Assembly: GCA_020635915.1 (NCBI GenBank)
Contig: JACJYU010000001.1
Coordinates: forward strand, 310,001-374,000
DNA length: 64,000 bases
Origin: Flammeovirgaceae bacterium
GTDB lineage: Bacteria > Bacteroidota > Bacteroidia > Cytophagales > Cyclobacteriaceae
Direction: 5' to 3'
The notes beneath the pieces are model-generated. The model worked only from the letters and a program-made list of their open reading frames with translations. It searched no databases and was not told the origin of the DNA. The stretch's first letter is position 1. Each line of letters begins with the position of its first letter. Positions 34,875 through 43,964 of this stretch are shown here, in pieces. Both the position numbers and the translations under genes were made by a program.

Positions 34875-34882
34875 TATCTTTG
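34875..34882 (+). promoter_or_regulatory. Promoter box placed for leaderless ftsX transcription
   Basis: TATCTTTG is an exact -7 consensus and ends only 7 nt before the ftsX ATG at 34890. Transcription from it would start at or within a few bases of the start codon. No -33 TTG at standard spacing. Confidence 0.5.
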
Positions 34883-34889
34883 GGGCCTG

Positions 34890-35792
34890 ATGGTCGGAGA
34901 AGCCCCAAAATTCAAGGTCAAAAAGAAAAAGCTGGGTAGTTACCCCTACTTTAGTGTGGTCTTTAGCATTACGCTTGCGCTTTTTGTGATAGGGGTGTTT
35001 GGCGCGCTCATCATCTATTCCAAGGAACTGGAGCGGGTGGTGAGGGAAAGCGTGAAGGTCCAGGTGTTTTTGCAAAGCCGGGTCACGGAAGCACAACGGC
35101 TGCAGATCCAAAAAACACTTACCGCAAAGCCTTTTACCGCCAAAAACCGTCCCCATGGGGCCGTGCAGTTCATCTCCAAAGAAGATGCCGCCCGGCAGTT
35201 CATAGAAGAAACAGGTGAAGACTTTCAACAGTTCCTGGGGGAAAACCCCCTGAGGGACGCCTTCCTGGTGAGCATTGACGAAGCCTATCACGATGCCTCA
35301 AAACTCAAGGCCATCAAGGCGGAAGTGGAAAAAATAAACGGTGTCTTTCAGGTCTATTATGTGGAAAGCGTCATCGACTCCATTAACAAAAACGTTACTA
35401 AAATAAGCATCATACTGCTGGGCATCGCCCTGCTGCTATTGTCCACGGTAGTGCTGTTGATCAACAATACGGTAAGGCTTGCCTTGTTTTCACAGCGGTT
35501 CCTTATCCGCTCCATGCAGTTGGTGGGCGCTACCGGCTGGTTCATACAAAGGCCGTTCCTATACCGGTCGATGGCCCATGGGCTTTTGGCCGGGGCGGTG
35601 GCCTCGGGGCTATTGGTGGGCCTTATCGCACTGGGCAACCAGCGCATTGAGGATTTACAGCTCATCCAAAATACGGAACGCCTGGCCATCCTTATCGTTG
35701 TATTATTGGTGACAGGCATAATCGTGGCCTTGCTAAGTACCCTTAGGGCGGTAAACAAATATTTAAAACTATCATTGGACCAACTTTATTGA
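34890..35792 (+). CDS. ftsX: Cell-division permease-like protein FtsX
   Basis: A 300-residue inner-membrane protein that with FtsE links division to peptidoglycan hydrolase activation. It has a basic N-terminus (KFKVKKKKLGSYPYFSVVFS), a first span, a periplasmic domain (about 55-165) and a C-terminal FtsX permease block of three spans (ISIILLGIALLLLSTVVLLI, MQLVGATGWFIQRPFL). No ftsE is adjacent. The M23 endopeptidase at 24117 is a possible partner in the wider window but is not linked. It is followed after 2 nt by the DUF3098 gene. Confidence 0.94.
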   Translation: MVGEAPKFKVKKKKLGSYPYFSVVFSITLALFVIGVFGALIIYSKELERVVRESVKVQVFLQSRVTEAQRLQIQKTLTAKPFTAKNRPHGAVQFISKEDAARQFIEETGEDFQQFLGENPLRDAFLVSIDEAYHDASKLKAIKAEVEKINGVFQVYYVESVIDSINKNVTKISIILLGIALLLLSTVVLLINNTVRLALFSQRFLIRSMQLVGATGWFIQRPFLYRSMAHGLLAGAVASGLLVGLIALGNQRIEDLQLIQNTERLAILIVVLLVTGIIVALLSTLRAVNKYLKLSLDQLY

Positions 35793-35794
35793 CC

Positions 35795-36001
35795 ATGGAC
35801 AAACTCCCATTTACGAGAAAGAATTATCAACTGATGGTTATCGGTCTGCTCACGGTCATAGCCGGGTTCACGTTCATGGCCTTGGATAGCCAACCGTATG
35901 GTTTTGGTTTCATGGGGATAACCCTTGCCCCCATCGTAGTGGTGGCCGGCTTTGTGATTGGGATTGTGGCCATCCTTCACTCGCCCAAAGGGAAAGAATA
36001 A
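35795..36001 (+). CDS. DUF3098 small membrane protein
   Basis: A 68-residue protein with two spans (YQLMVIGLLTVIAGFTFMAL and ITLAPIVVVAGFVIGIVAIL) and a basic tail. ATG 35795 starts 2 nt after ftsX. DUF3098 proteins are typically found between ftsX and uppP in Bacteroidota, as here. Function unknown; a link to division or envelope synthesis is suggested by constant position. Confidence 0.9.
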   Translation: MDKLPFTRKNYQLMVIGLLTVIAGFTFMALDSQPYGFGFMGITLAPIVVVAGFVIGIVAILHSPKGKE

Positions 36002-36004
36002 AGC

Positions 36005-36799
36005 ATGTCTGTATTTCAATCCATCCTGCTGGCCATAGTGGAAGGCCTTACCGAGTTTTTGCCCGTTTCCTCCACCGGCCACATGATCATCGTCTCTTCT
36101 TTGATGGGCATGGCCGAAGACCCTTTCACCAAAACCTTTACGGTCGCCATCCAACTGGGCGCCATCCTTTCCGTGGTGGTGTTGTATTGGAAGCGCTTCT
36201 TCGTCTCGTTTTCCTTCTATTACAAGTTGTTTGTCGCATTCATCCCGGCAGCGGTCCTTGGGCTGTTGTTCAACGATTATATTGATGCCCTGTTGGGGCG
36301 TGTGGAGGTGGTGGCGATAAGCCTTATTTTGGGAGGGATCGTCTTCCTTTTCATTGATAAGGTTTTTAAAGAAACCAGTGAACAGGGACAAAACGAAACG
36401 ACCTATGGCAATGCCTTTAAGATTGGCCTTTTTCAAACCCTCGCCATGATACCCGGGGTATCGCGGTCTGCTGCCACCATTATCGGGGGCATGGCCCAGG
36501 GCCTTAACAAAAAAGCAGCTGCCGAGTTTTCCTTTTTTTTGGCCGTGCCCACCATGCTGGCCGCCACGGGGTATAAACTGCTCCGGTTTTATCAGGAAGG
36601 CAACGCTTTTGGCACCCACGAAGTGGTGTTGCTATTGACAGGCAATGTGGTGGCCTTTATCGTGGCCATGCTGGCGATCAAATCTTTTATTTCCTTCCTT
36701 ACGCGGCATGGGTTCAAGTGGTTTGGTTATTACCGCATTGTGGTGGGCGTGCTTATCCTTGTCCTCTTTTACTTCGGTGTGGGGCTGTCCATCCTGTAA
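36005..36799 (+). CDS. uppP: Undecaprenyl-diphosphate phosphatase
   Basis: Recycles the lipid carrier of cell-wall synthesis by removing a phosphate from C55-PP. A 264-residue multi-span protein with both family motifs: EGLTEFLPVSSTGHMII (about 13-29) and IPGVSRSAATIIGGM. Its stop codon shares one base with the truB start. Also known as BacA for bacitracin resistance. Confidence 0.97.
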   Translation: MSVFQSILLAIVEGLTEFLPVSSTGHMIIVSSLMGMAEDPFTKTFTVAIQLGAILSVVVLYWKRFFVSFSFYYKLFVAFIPAAVLGLLFNDYIDALLGRVEVVAISLILGGIVFLFIDKVFKETSEQGQNETTYGNAFKIGLFQTLAMIPGVSRSAATIIGGMAQGLNKKAAAEFSFFLAVPTMLAATGYKLLRFYQEGNAFGTHEVVLLLTGNVVAFIVAMLAIKSFISFLTRHGFKWFGYYRIVVGVLILVLFYFGVGLSIL

Positions 36800-37464
36800 T
36801 GGAACCAATCGACTCAGGCAGGGTACTCTTGATCGACAAGCCTTTGGGGTGGACCTCGTTTGATGTGGTAAAGAAGCTGCGTGGCCTGTTGAAAATCAAA
36901 AAGATAGGCCATGCAGGCACCCTGGACCCCCTGGCGACAGGCTTGTTGATCATATGCACGGGCAAAATGACCAAGCGCATTGATACCTTTCAGGCACATG
37001 AAAAGGAATACAGCGGAAAGCTTATCCTGGGCCAGACCACCCCTTCCTATGACCTTGAAACCGAACCAACCCCGCCCCGGGACATTTCCGCAGTAACCCC
37101 CCAAAGGATCCGGGAAGTGGCCAACCAATTTACAGGGCTCATCAGGCAAGTCCCTCCCCTGCACTCCGCCATAAAGGTAGGCGGCAAAAGGGCCTACCAA
37201 CTGGCGCGTACCGGCAGCGAAGCCACCCTCAAAGCGCGGGAGGTCACGATAAGCACTTTTGAAATCACGCACACCAACTTGCCAGAAGTGGGTTTCAGGG
37301 TGGTGTGTTCAAAAGGCACCTACATCCGTAGCCTGGCCCACGATGTAGGCCAGGCACTTGGAGTTGGCGCTTATCTGTCGGAACTTTGCCGCACCCGGAT
37401 TGGGGAATTTTTGTTGAAAGACGCCCAAACGTTGGAAGGAATAGCCCATGAAGATTTACCATAG
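36799..37464 (+). CDS. truB: tRNA pseudouridine(55) synthase
   Basis: Makes pseudouridine 55 in tRNA. A 221-residue protein, on the short side but typical where the C-terminal PUA-like domain is reduced. Motifs: LLIDKPLGWTSFDVV, GHAGTLDPLATGLL with the catalytic Asp, KEYSG, and VVCSKGTYIRSLAHD. ATG 36799 is chosen because the family begins there; the open frame continues upstream inside uppP. It overlaps ribF by 17 nt. Confidence 0.97.
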   Translation: MEPIDSGRVLLIDKPLGWTSFDVVKKLRGLLKIKKIGHAGTLDPLATGLLIICTGKMTKRIDTFQAHEKEYSGKLILGQTTPSYDLETEPTPPRDISAVTPQRIREVANQFTGLIRQVPPLHSAIKVGGKRAYQLARTGSEATLKAREVTISTFEITHTNLPEVGFRVVCSKGTYIRSLAHDVGQALGVGAYLSELCRTRIGEFLLKDAQTLEGIAHEDLP

Positions 37465-38389
37465 CATTGACGATTTCCCAAAAGTCAACAACGCGATCGT
37501 GACCAGCGGCACATACGATGGCGTCCACATCGGGCATCAGAAAATCCTGGCCCGGTTAAAGGAAATTGCCGAAAAGTTCAAAGGGGAAACGGTGGTCATC
37601 ACCTTTTGGCCACACCCCCGACTGGTCCTCTACCCGGAGGAAAACACCCTGCAGGTGCTCAATACCTTTGAGGAAAAGGCAGCGCTGTTGAAGGAGCAAG
37701 GGATACAGCACCTGCTGCGCATACCCTTTACAAAGGAATTTTCCCAAAAATCCTCGCAGGAATTCATCGACAACATATTGGTAAAAAAAATAGGCACCAA
37801 AAAACTTGTTATCGGGTATGACCACCGGTTTGGGAAAAACAGGGAAGGAAGTTTTGAGCAGTTAAAACTAAACGGCCCCCAGTATGGTTTTGATGTGGAG
37901 GAAATCCCCCGCCAGGATGTGGACAACGTAGGCGTGAGTTCCACCAAAATAAGGAAAGCCCTTACCGAAGGGGACATTGAAACGGCCACACACTTTCTGG
38001 GGCGCCCTTACTCCATTTCGGGCATGGTGGTAAAAGGGGAAAAACTCGGCAGGGTGCTGGGGTTTCCCACTGCCAATGTGGATGTGGACTCGCACTATAA
38101 ACTTATCCCTGCCGAAGGGATTTATGCGGTAATGGTGGAACACGCCCACAAGGCCTATGGCGGCATGTTGTATATTGGCCACCGCCCCACCGTGGGGGGC
38201 ACGCAACGGTCGATAGAAGTCAATATTTTCGACTTCGATAAGGATATTTATGGTGAGGACATTACCATCAAACTAATGGCGCCCATTCGAAAAGACGCCC
38301 ATTTTGATGACCTGGAAGCGTTGAAAAAACAATTGATCGTGGACAAATCGTCCGCTTTGAACGTGCTACGTGAAGGAAAATGGTTATGA
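37448..38389 (+). CDS. ribF: Bifunctional riboflavin kinase / FAD synthetase
   Basis: Phosphorylates riboflavin to FMN and adenylylates FMN to FAD. A 313-residue protein: FAD synthetase domain with TYDGVHIGHQKIL (nucleotidyltransferase HxGH) and VSSTKIRKALTEGDIE (about 160-175); riboflavin kinase domain with GRVLGFPTANVDV and YGGMLYIGHRPT. The start overlaps truB, its usual neighbour, by 17 nt; the stop overlaps the next gene by ATGA. Confidence 0.97.
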   Translation: MKIYHSIDDFPKVNNAIVTSGTYDGVHIGHQKILARLKEIAEKFKGETVVITFWPHPRLVLYPEENTLQVLNTFEEKAALLKEQGIQHLLRIPFTKEFSQKSSQEFIDNILVKKIGTKKLVIGYDHRFGKNREGSFEQLKLNGPQYGFDVEEIPRQDVDNVGVSSTKIRKALTEGDIETATHFLGRPYSISGMVVKGEKLGRVLGFPTANVDVDSHYKLIPAEGIYAVMVEHAHKAYGGMLYIGHRPTVGGTQRSIEVNIFDFDKDIYGEDITIKLMAPIRKDAHFDDLEALKKQLIVDKSSALNVLREGKWL

Positions 38390-40344
38390 GCAAAGTACTT
38401 TGGAAACCCACCGCTGAAACAATTGAAAACGCCAACCTCACCCGCTACCAGGCATGGCTCGCAGGGCACCTTGGCCTGCACTTCGAAGATTACGATGGGC
38501 TATGGCAATGGTCCGTGGACCATATTGACGATTTTTGGAAAAGCCTGTGGGACTACTTTGATATCATTTCGGAAGGCAGCTACGGGGCCGTGCGTTCCGG
38601 TGACCGAATGCCCGGCATAAGATGGTTTGAAGGCAGCCGGCTGAATTATGCCGAACATGTTTTCAGGAATTACAAAAAGGGCGCCACCGCCATCATCCAT
38701 GCCGGTGAAAAATCCCCCATCCAACGTATGGATTGGGACGAGTTACAAAAAAGCACGGCCGCCTTTCAAAGTTTTTTGATTTCCTCCGGTACCAAACAAG
38801 GCGATTGTGTGGTGGCCTATTTGCCCTGCATCCCCGAGGCCACAGTGGCTTTTTTGGGCAGCAACAGCATCGGGGCCATATGGTCGAGTTGTTCGCCCGA
38901 CTTTGGCACGCAATCGGTGATCGACCGGTTTGCGCAAATCGGGCCCAAGGTATTGGTGGCCATGGACAAGTATTCGTACGGTGGCAAGGAGTACGACAAA
39001 AGCGAAGTGATCGACTCGGTAGTCAAGGCCATCCCATCCATAGAAAAGGTGGTGCTTATCTCCGCATCCCCCAGCCTCAGGAGCGACCATGTGTTATGGT
39101 CTGCCATCATGCAAAACCGTTCTGCCGCTTTGGACTTCACCCGTGTGGGGTTCAACCACCCCATTTGGGTATTGTACTCAAGTGGGACCACCGGCCTGCC
39201 AAAGGCCATCACCCATTCGCATGGCGGTATTTTATTGGAACAATTGAAGTACCTCACCTTTCACAAAGATTTACAACCGGGGGAAGGCTGCTTTTGGTAC
39301 ACCACAACGGGGTGGATGATGTGGAACCACATACAGGCCACCCTGCTTTGCGGGGGCGTGATGATATTGTACGATGGAAGCCCCGGGTACCCCGACCTCA
39401 ATGTATTGTGGAAATTTGCCGCAGAAACCAAAATGAACCACTTTGGCACCAGTGCAGGTTTCCTGTTGGCAAACATGAAGGCCAATATCACCCCCGGCAA
39501 GTCTTTTGACCTGCAACACCTGAGGGGCATCGGCTCTACCGGCAGCCCCTTGCCGCCTGAAGGTTTTGACTACGTGTACGACCACATCAAACCCGATGTA
39601 TGGCTCACCAGCATGAGCGGTGGCACAGACGTATGCAGCGGCTTTGTGGGCGGCAACGCCTTGCTGCCTGTGCACCAGGGCGAAATCCAATGCAGGACCC
39701 TCGGCTGCGCCTTGTATGCATTCGATGAAGAAGGGAATGCGGTAAACCAGGCGGTGGGCGAAATGGTGGTCACCCAACCCATGCCCTCCATGCCCGTGTT
39801 TTTATGGAACGATGAAAATTTTGAGCGTTACAAAGAAAGCTACTTCGAAATGTACCCCCGAATTTGGCGGCATGGCGACTGGATTGAAATCACGGAAAAC
39901 AAAGGCGTGATCATTTATGGGCGGTCGGACGCCACCTTAAACCGGGGCGGGGTAAGGATAGGCACCAGCGAGATTTACCGGGCGGTGGACCAAGTGAGGG
40001 AAATCAAAGACAGCGTGATCGTTTGCGTGGAGCAGGGCAATGGCGGGTTTTATATGCCCCTTTTCGTTGTCCCGGTGGAGGGGGTGGTGCTGGACGAGGG
40101 GTTAAAACAAAGGATCAACAAAGCGATAAAAGATGCCTATAGCCCCAGGCATGTGCCGGACGAAATCATTGAAGCCCCGGACATCCCCTACACCATAAGC
40201 GGCAAGAAGACCGAGGCCCCGATCAAAAAAATTTTTATGGGGCGCGACCCCGAAAAAGTCGTGAACAAGGGGGCCCTGAGGAACCCGGGCTCGATACAGT
40301 TTTATATTGATTTTTACCAACAGCACCTGAAACCCAACCCATGA
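38386..40344 (+). CDS. Acetoacetate--CoA ligase
   Basis: Acetoacetyl-CoA synthetase, a 652-residue acyl-adenylate-forming enzyme. ATG 38386 overlaps the ribF stop. Motifs: YSSGTTGLPKAITHSHGG (A3 loop), YTTTGWMMWN, TDVCSGFVGGN, RSDATLNRGGVRIGTSEIY (A8) and YTISGKKTEAPIKK with the catalytic Lys near the C-terminus. The N-terminal ACAS_N-type region (YQAWLAGHLGLHFEDYDGLW) separates it from short acyl-CoA ligases. It links ketone body or PHB metabolism to acetoacetyl-CoA. The stop overlaps gldC by ATGA. Confidence 0.93.
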   Translation: MSKVLWKPTAETIENANLTRYQAWLAGHLGLHFEDYDGLWQWSVDHIDDFWKSLWDYFDIISEGSYGAVRSGDRMPGIRWFEGSRLNYAEHVFRNYKKGATAIIHAGEKSPIQRMDWDELQKSTAAFQSFLISSGTKQGDCVVAYLPCIPEATVAFLGSNSIGAIWSSCSPDFGTQSVIDRFAQIGPKVLVAMDKYSYGGKEYDKSEVIDSVVKAIPSIEKVVLISASPSLRSDHVLWSAIMQNRSAALDFTRVGFNHPIWVLYSSGTTGLPKAITHSHGGILLEQLKYLTFHKDLQPGEGCFWYTTTGWMMWNHIQATLLCGGVMILYDGSPGYPDLNVLWKFAAETKMNHFGTSAGFLLANMKANITPGKSFDLQHLRGIGSTGSPLPPEGFDYVYDHIKPDVWLTSMSGGTDVCSGFVGGNALLPVHQGEIQCRTLGCALYAFDEEGNAVNQAVGEMVVTQPMPSMPVFLWNDENFERYKESYFEMYPRIWRHGDWIEITENKGVIIYGRSDATLNRGGVRIGTSEIYRAVDQVREIKDSVIVCVEQGNGGFYMPLFVVPVEGVVLDEGLKQRINKAIKDAYSPRHVPDEIIEAPDIPYTISGKKTEAPIKKIFMGRDPEKVVNKGALRNPGSIQFYIDFYQQHLKPNP

Positions 40345-40673
40345 AGAAGTCAACGATAAATTTTACGGTGGAACTGGACGACAAGAACACGCCCGAGCGT
40401 ATTACCTGGGACGCCTCCGACAAACCTGACGACCTTTCCGAGACCAAGTCCATAAGCCTCTCGCTCTGGGACCATCAGCAAAAGAACACCCTCCGCATCG
40501 ACTTATGGACAAAAGACATGCCCGTGGACGAAATGAAGCGGTTTTATATAGATTGCCTGGGCGGGCTGGCCCAGAGTGCCCTTACCGCCACCGGGGACGA
40601 ATACATGTCCAACGAGATCAATTCCCTCTGCGAAAAACTGGTAAAGCACCTGAAGAAGGAAAACAAGGGATAG
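40341..40673 (+). CDS. gldC: Gliding motility protein GldC
   Basis: A 110-residue cytosolic protein. The central block NTLRIDLWTKDMPVDEMKRF is the GldC signature, preceded by ERITWDASD and SLSLWDHQQK. GldC accompanies the Bacteroidota gliding/T9SS machinery, although its exact task is unresolved; gldB, often its neighbour, is not in the window. It overlaps the acetoacetate-CoA ligase gene by ATGA, so expression is tied to a metabolic gene. Confidence 0.93.
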   Translation: MKKSTINFTVELDDKNTPERITWDASDKPDDLSETKSISLSLWDHQQKNTLRIDLWTKDMPVDEMKRFYIDCLGGLAQSALTATGDEYMSNEINSLCEKLVKHLKKENKG

Positions 40674-40821
40674 CCGCTGGCCGGTTTTCCTCCAGTTGAT
40701 GGCAAGGCCCGGCATGGAAAGGGCGCCTGTCCCCCCATACCGCTGGCAAAAAACCTCCTGCAAGGCTGTTAGGATTTGCCAAATTCTTGTAGATTTAAAG
40801 GAACCATACTTTTTATCTCCT

Positions 40822-43791
40822 ATGAAGCAGCTCTTTCTTTCCTTCCTTTTCTTCTTTGCGCTATCGGTGGGCGCGTTTGCCCAAACACAAATCTCCGGGG
40901 TGATCAAAGACGATAAAGGGGAGCCATTGGCCGGGGTCAACATCATCATCAAAGGCCGGGTAATTGGAACGATCACAGACCTTAACGGAAACTTTAGCCT
41001 TTCCGTTAACGAGCCTCCTCCCATGACGATGGTGGTCTCCTTTATTGGGTTCCGCACCCAGGAAATAAGCATTACCAACCCCGTCACGACCGGGTTGGAC
41101 ATTAGTATGGAAGAGCAGACACTGCTGGGTCAGGAGGTGGTGGTTTCCGCCTCAAGGGTGGAGGAGAGCATAATGGAATCCCCCGTCTCGATTGAGAAGA
41201 TGGACATTCTTGCCGTGCAAACCACCCCGGCTGACAATTATTACAAGGGCATCGCCAACCTCAAAGGGGTGGACGTGACCACCAGCAGCATCAACTTTCA
41301 GATCCTGAACACGCGTGGGTTTAACTCCACAGGCAATACACGGTTTGTCCAGTTGACGGACGGAATGGATACGCAGGCCCCCGCACTGAATTTTCCTATT
41401 GGCAACCTCAACGGTCCGTCCGAATTGGATGTGGAAAGTGTGGAACTTATCCCTGGCGCGAGCTCTGCTTTGTACGGGCCAAATGCTTTTAATGGGATAT
41501 TATTGGTCAACAGTAAAAACGCATTCGAATACCAGGGACTTAGCGCATTTGTAAAAACAGGGGTCAACCACCTGGGGAGCAAAGCCGATACTGATCCTTC
41601 ACCCATGTACGAAGCGGCCATACGGTACGCCAAGTCCTTTAACAACAAATTTGCCTTTAAGGTAAACTTCGCCTACATGCAGGCCAATGATTGGGAGGGT
41701 ACTGATGCCACCGACAGGGAAATTGCCAGGACCCCTACCGGGTTTAGTTTCAACCCGGGGGCAGACCGGCTGCATTACATGGGTGATGAGGCCTCCATCA
41801 ACCTTGCCATTTTTTCATTGAGCACCAGTTGGAGGATCTTTGGCAGTACCGGACAGAACATATTCCAACCTGGTACGTCTGCGGTAACGTATGCCGATGC
41901 AGGCGACTTGCCCAGCCACGTGGTGTCGCTTACCCCCTACAAGGAAAAAGATTTGATTGACTACAATGCAAAAAACATGAAGGCCAATGTGGGCCTCTAC
42001 TATCGGCTCAACGACAAAACGGAATTAAGCTATTTGTACAATGGTGGTTTCGGGACCAGTATTTATACCGGGGCGCAAAGGTATTCACTGAATAATTTTG
42101 GGATCCAACAGCACCGGCTCCAACTGAGGGCGGATAATTTTTACCTGAGGGGATATACCACGCTGGAAGACAGCGGGGATTCCTACATCACGGAGTTCCT
42201 TGCCAAACGCATAAATGACCTGGCCACCAGTGCCAGTAATGCCGCTTTTTCCGATGTGTCGGGTTACCTGGCCACCTACGGGGCGGAATACCTGAGGTAT
42301 TTATACCAGCAAGAGTTGGCCCCTGGGCAACTGGGCACCCTGCCGGCCGACCAACAGCTGGCCATTCAACAAGATGCCCATAAATTTGCCAGGGACCGCG
42401 TGGACAATGGTTTTACCGTGGGAAGCAATACACGCGCGGGCATGCACCTTGACCCAAACTCTGCGGAATTTGCCAATTTCAAAAACCAAGCCAGCTCCGG
42501 CACCATCCCTGCGGGGCCCAAGTTCAGTGATGCCACACGGTTGTACCATGCCGAAGGGCAGTATGATTTTAAGAATGAAATCGACTTTATGGAGTTGCAG
42601 GCCGGGGCCAGCTTTCGCCAGTATGATTTGCGGTCAGGCGGTACGATATTCGATGATGCCGCAAGCCCAATAAAAATCAATGAATATGGTGCCTATGTGG
42701 CCGGTGGCAAATGGCTGGGAAACCGAAAATTCAAGCTCTCCGGCTCTGTACGTTATGACAAAAACCAAAACTTCGAGGGAAAGATAAACCCCCGTGTCTC
42801 CGGATTATTGAAATTAGGGCAAAACAGCAACCTGCGGGCATCTTACCAAACGGGCTTCCGCATCCCTACCACGCAAGGACAATATATAGACCTGAGTATC
42901 CTCACTGCAAGGCTTCTTGGCGGGCTGGAAAATGGCGTAAACAAGTATAACATTATGCGAAGATCAACCACAGATCAAAACCTTTCTTTTGACGGGTTTT
43001 CCGTGCAGGATTTCTCACAAGGTGTGTTTGATGGCGGGGCCAATCCGGCAGCCATTGCCGCCAACGCCAGCAAGCTGAAGCCTTTTGTTTGGAACCCGGT
43101 AAAACCCGAGGAGGTCCAAAATATTGAAGTGGGGTACAAGGGCTTAATCGACAACCGCCTGCTGGTCGACCTCACCTACTATTATAATATCTACAACGAC
43201 TTCATCACCCAAGTAAGGGTGAGGATTGCCGACCAACTACCGGATGGCTCACCAAATTACGCCACACTACTGAACGGAACAGCTTTAACAAAGGCATCGG
43301 ACGGCACCATTACAGGGAACACCGCCCAATTGTACACCAATTTTACCGAACAGGTGACCGGTCAGGGGGCTGTGGTAGGGCTGGCCTACAGCTTGCCCCG
43401 CGGCTACACCATAGGGGCGAACTATAATTGGAATGTCCTGGTCAAAAAGCCAGACCCCAATAAATTCCTTACCGAATTCAATACCCCGGAACACAAAATG
43501 AACCTATCTTTTGGCAACCGGAAAGTTACCGATAAGCTGGGCTTTAATGTGAATTGGAGGTGGCAGACGGATTTTGAATGGCAATCCTCGTTTACCATTC
43601 CGGCCAACGGCATAGTGCCTGCCTACTCAAACCTGGACGCACAGGTTACCTATAAGCTATCCGGGCTGAAATCCATGTTGAAAATAGGAGGTTCTAACAT
43701 TTTGAACCAACGCTATATCCAAAGCCTGGGCGGGCCAACTATCGGGTCTATATACTACGTTTCGATCACGTTCGATGAACTTCTTAACTAA
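40822..43791 (+). CDS. TonB-dependent outer-membrane receptor
   Basis: A 989-residue receptor. Signal peptide (SFLFFFALSVGAFAQ), carboxypeptidase-regulatory-like domain (about 22-100, ISGVIKDDKGEPLAGVNI ... DLNGNFSLSV), TonB-box-like LLGQEVVVSASRVEE, plug with NTRGFNSTGNTRFVQLTDG and SALYGPNAFNGILLVNSKN, then barrel strands. ATG 40822 was chosen for the signal peptide. There is no SusD partner, so this is a classic TonB receptor with a regulatory domain, not a SusC. Substrate unknown. A secreted hydrolase gene follows 170 nt later. Confidence 0.94.
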   Translation: MKQLFLSFLFFFALSVGAFAQTQISGVIKDDKGEPLAGVNIIIKGRVIGTITDLNGNFSLSVNEPPPMTMVVSFIGFRTQEISITNPVTTGLDISMEEQTLLGQEVVVSASRVEESIMESPVSIEKMDILAVQTTPADNYYKGIANLKGVDVTTSSINFQILNTRGFNSTGNTRFVQLTDGMDTQAPALNFPIGNLNGPSELDVESVELIPGASSALYGPNAFNGILLVNSKNAFEYQGLSAFVKTGVNHLGSKADTDPSPMYEAAIRYAKSFNNKFAFKVNFAYMQANDWEGTDATDREIARTPTGFSFNPGADRLHYMGDEASINLAIFSLSTSWRIFGSTGQNIFQPGTSAVTYADAGDLPSHVVSLTPYKEKDLIDYNAKNMKANVGLYYRLNDKTELSYLYNGGFGTSIYTGAQRYSLNNFGIQQHRLQLRADNFYLRGYTTLEDSGDSYITEFLAKRINDLATSASNAAFSDVSGYLATYGAEYLRYLYQQELAPGQLGTLPADQQLAIQQDAHKFARDRVDNGFTVGSNTRAGMHLDPNSAEFANFKNQASSGTIPAGPKFSDATRLYHAEGQYDFKNEIDFMELQAGASFRQYDLRSGGTIFDDAASPIKINEYGAYVAGGKWLGNRKFKLSGSVRYDKNQNFEGKINPRVSGLLKLGQNSNLRASYQTGFRIPTTQGQYIDLSILTARLLGGLENGVNKYNIMRRSTTDQNLSFDGFSVQDFSQGVFDGGANPAAIAANASKLKPFVWNPVKPEEVQNIEVGYKGLIDNRLLVDLTYYYNIYNDFITQVRVRIADQLPDGSPNYATLLNGTALTKASDGTITGNTAQLYTNFTEQVTGQGAVVGLAYSLPRGYTIGANYNWNVLVKKPDPNKFLTEFNTPEHKMNLSFGNRKVTDKLGFNVNWRWQTDFEWQSSFTIPANGIVPAYSNLDAQVTYKLSGLKSMLKIGGSNILNQRYIQSLGGPTIGSIYYVSITFDELLN

Positions 43792-43850
43792 AAGGCCTTT
43801 TCTTAATAAACCAAGGCGAACGGAAACATTTGGCCACCACTTTGACGCAT

Positions 43851-43878
43851 AAGCCCTTGCACACATGCACAAGGGCTT
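43851..43878 (+). terminator. Stem-loop after the TonB receptor gene
   Basis: AAGCCCTTG (43851-43859) and CAAGGGCTT (43870-43878) form a 9-bp stem with a 10-nt loop, 60 nt after the stop. No T-run follows, so it may be a transcript-end or stability element rather than a classic intrinsic terminator. Confidence 0.45.
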
Positions 43879-43964
43879 GAATGGGATTTAGCATACCCTG
43901 GAATGGTTGGCATTCCGGCCTACTATAGTCATTTAAAAACATTGCCCCCCACAAAAAAATTATC

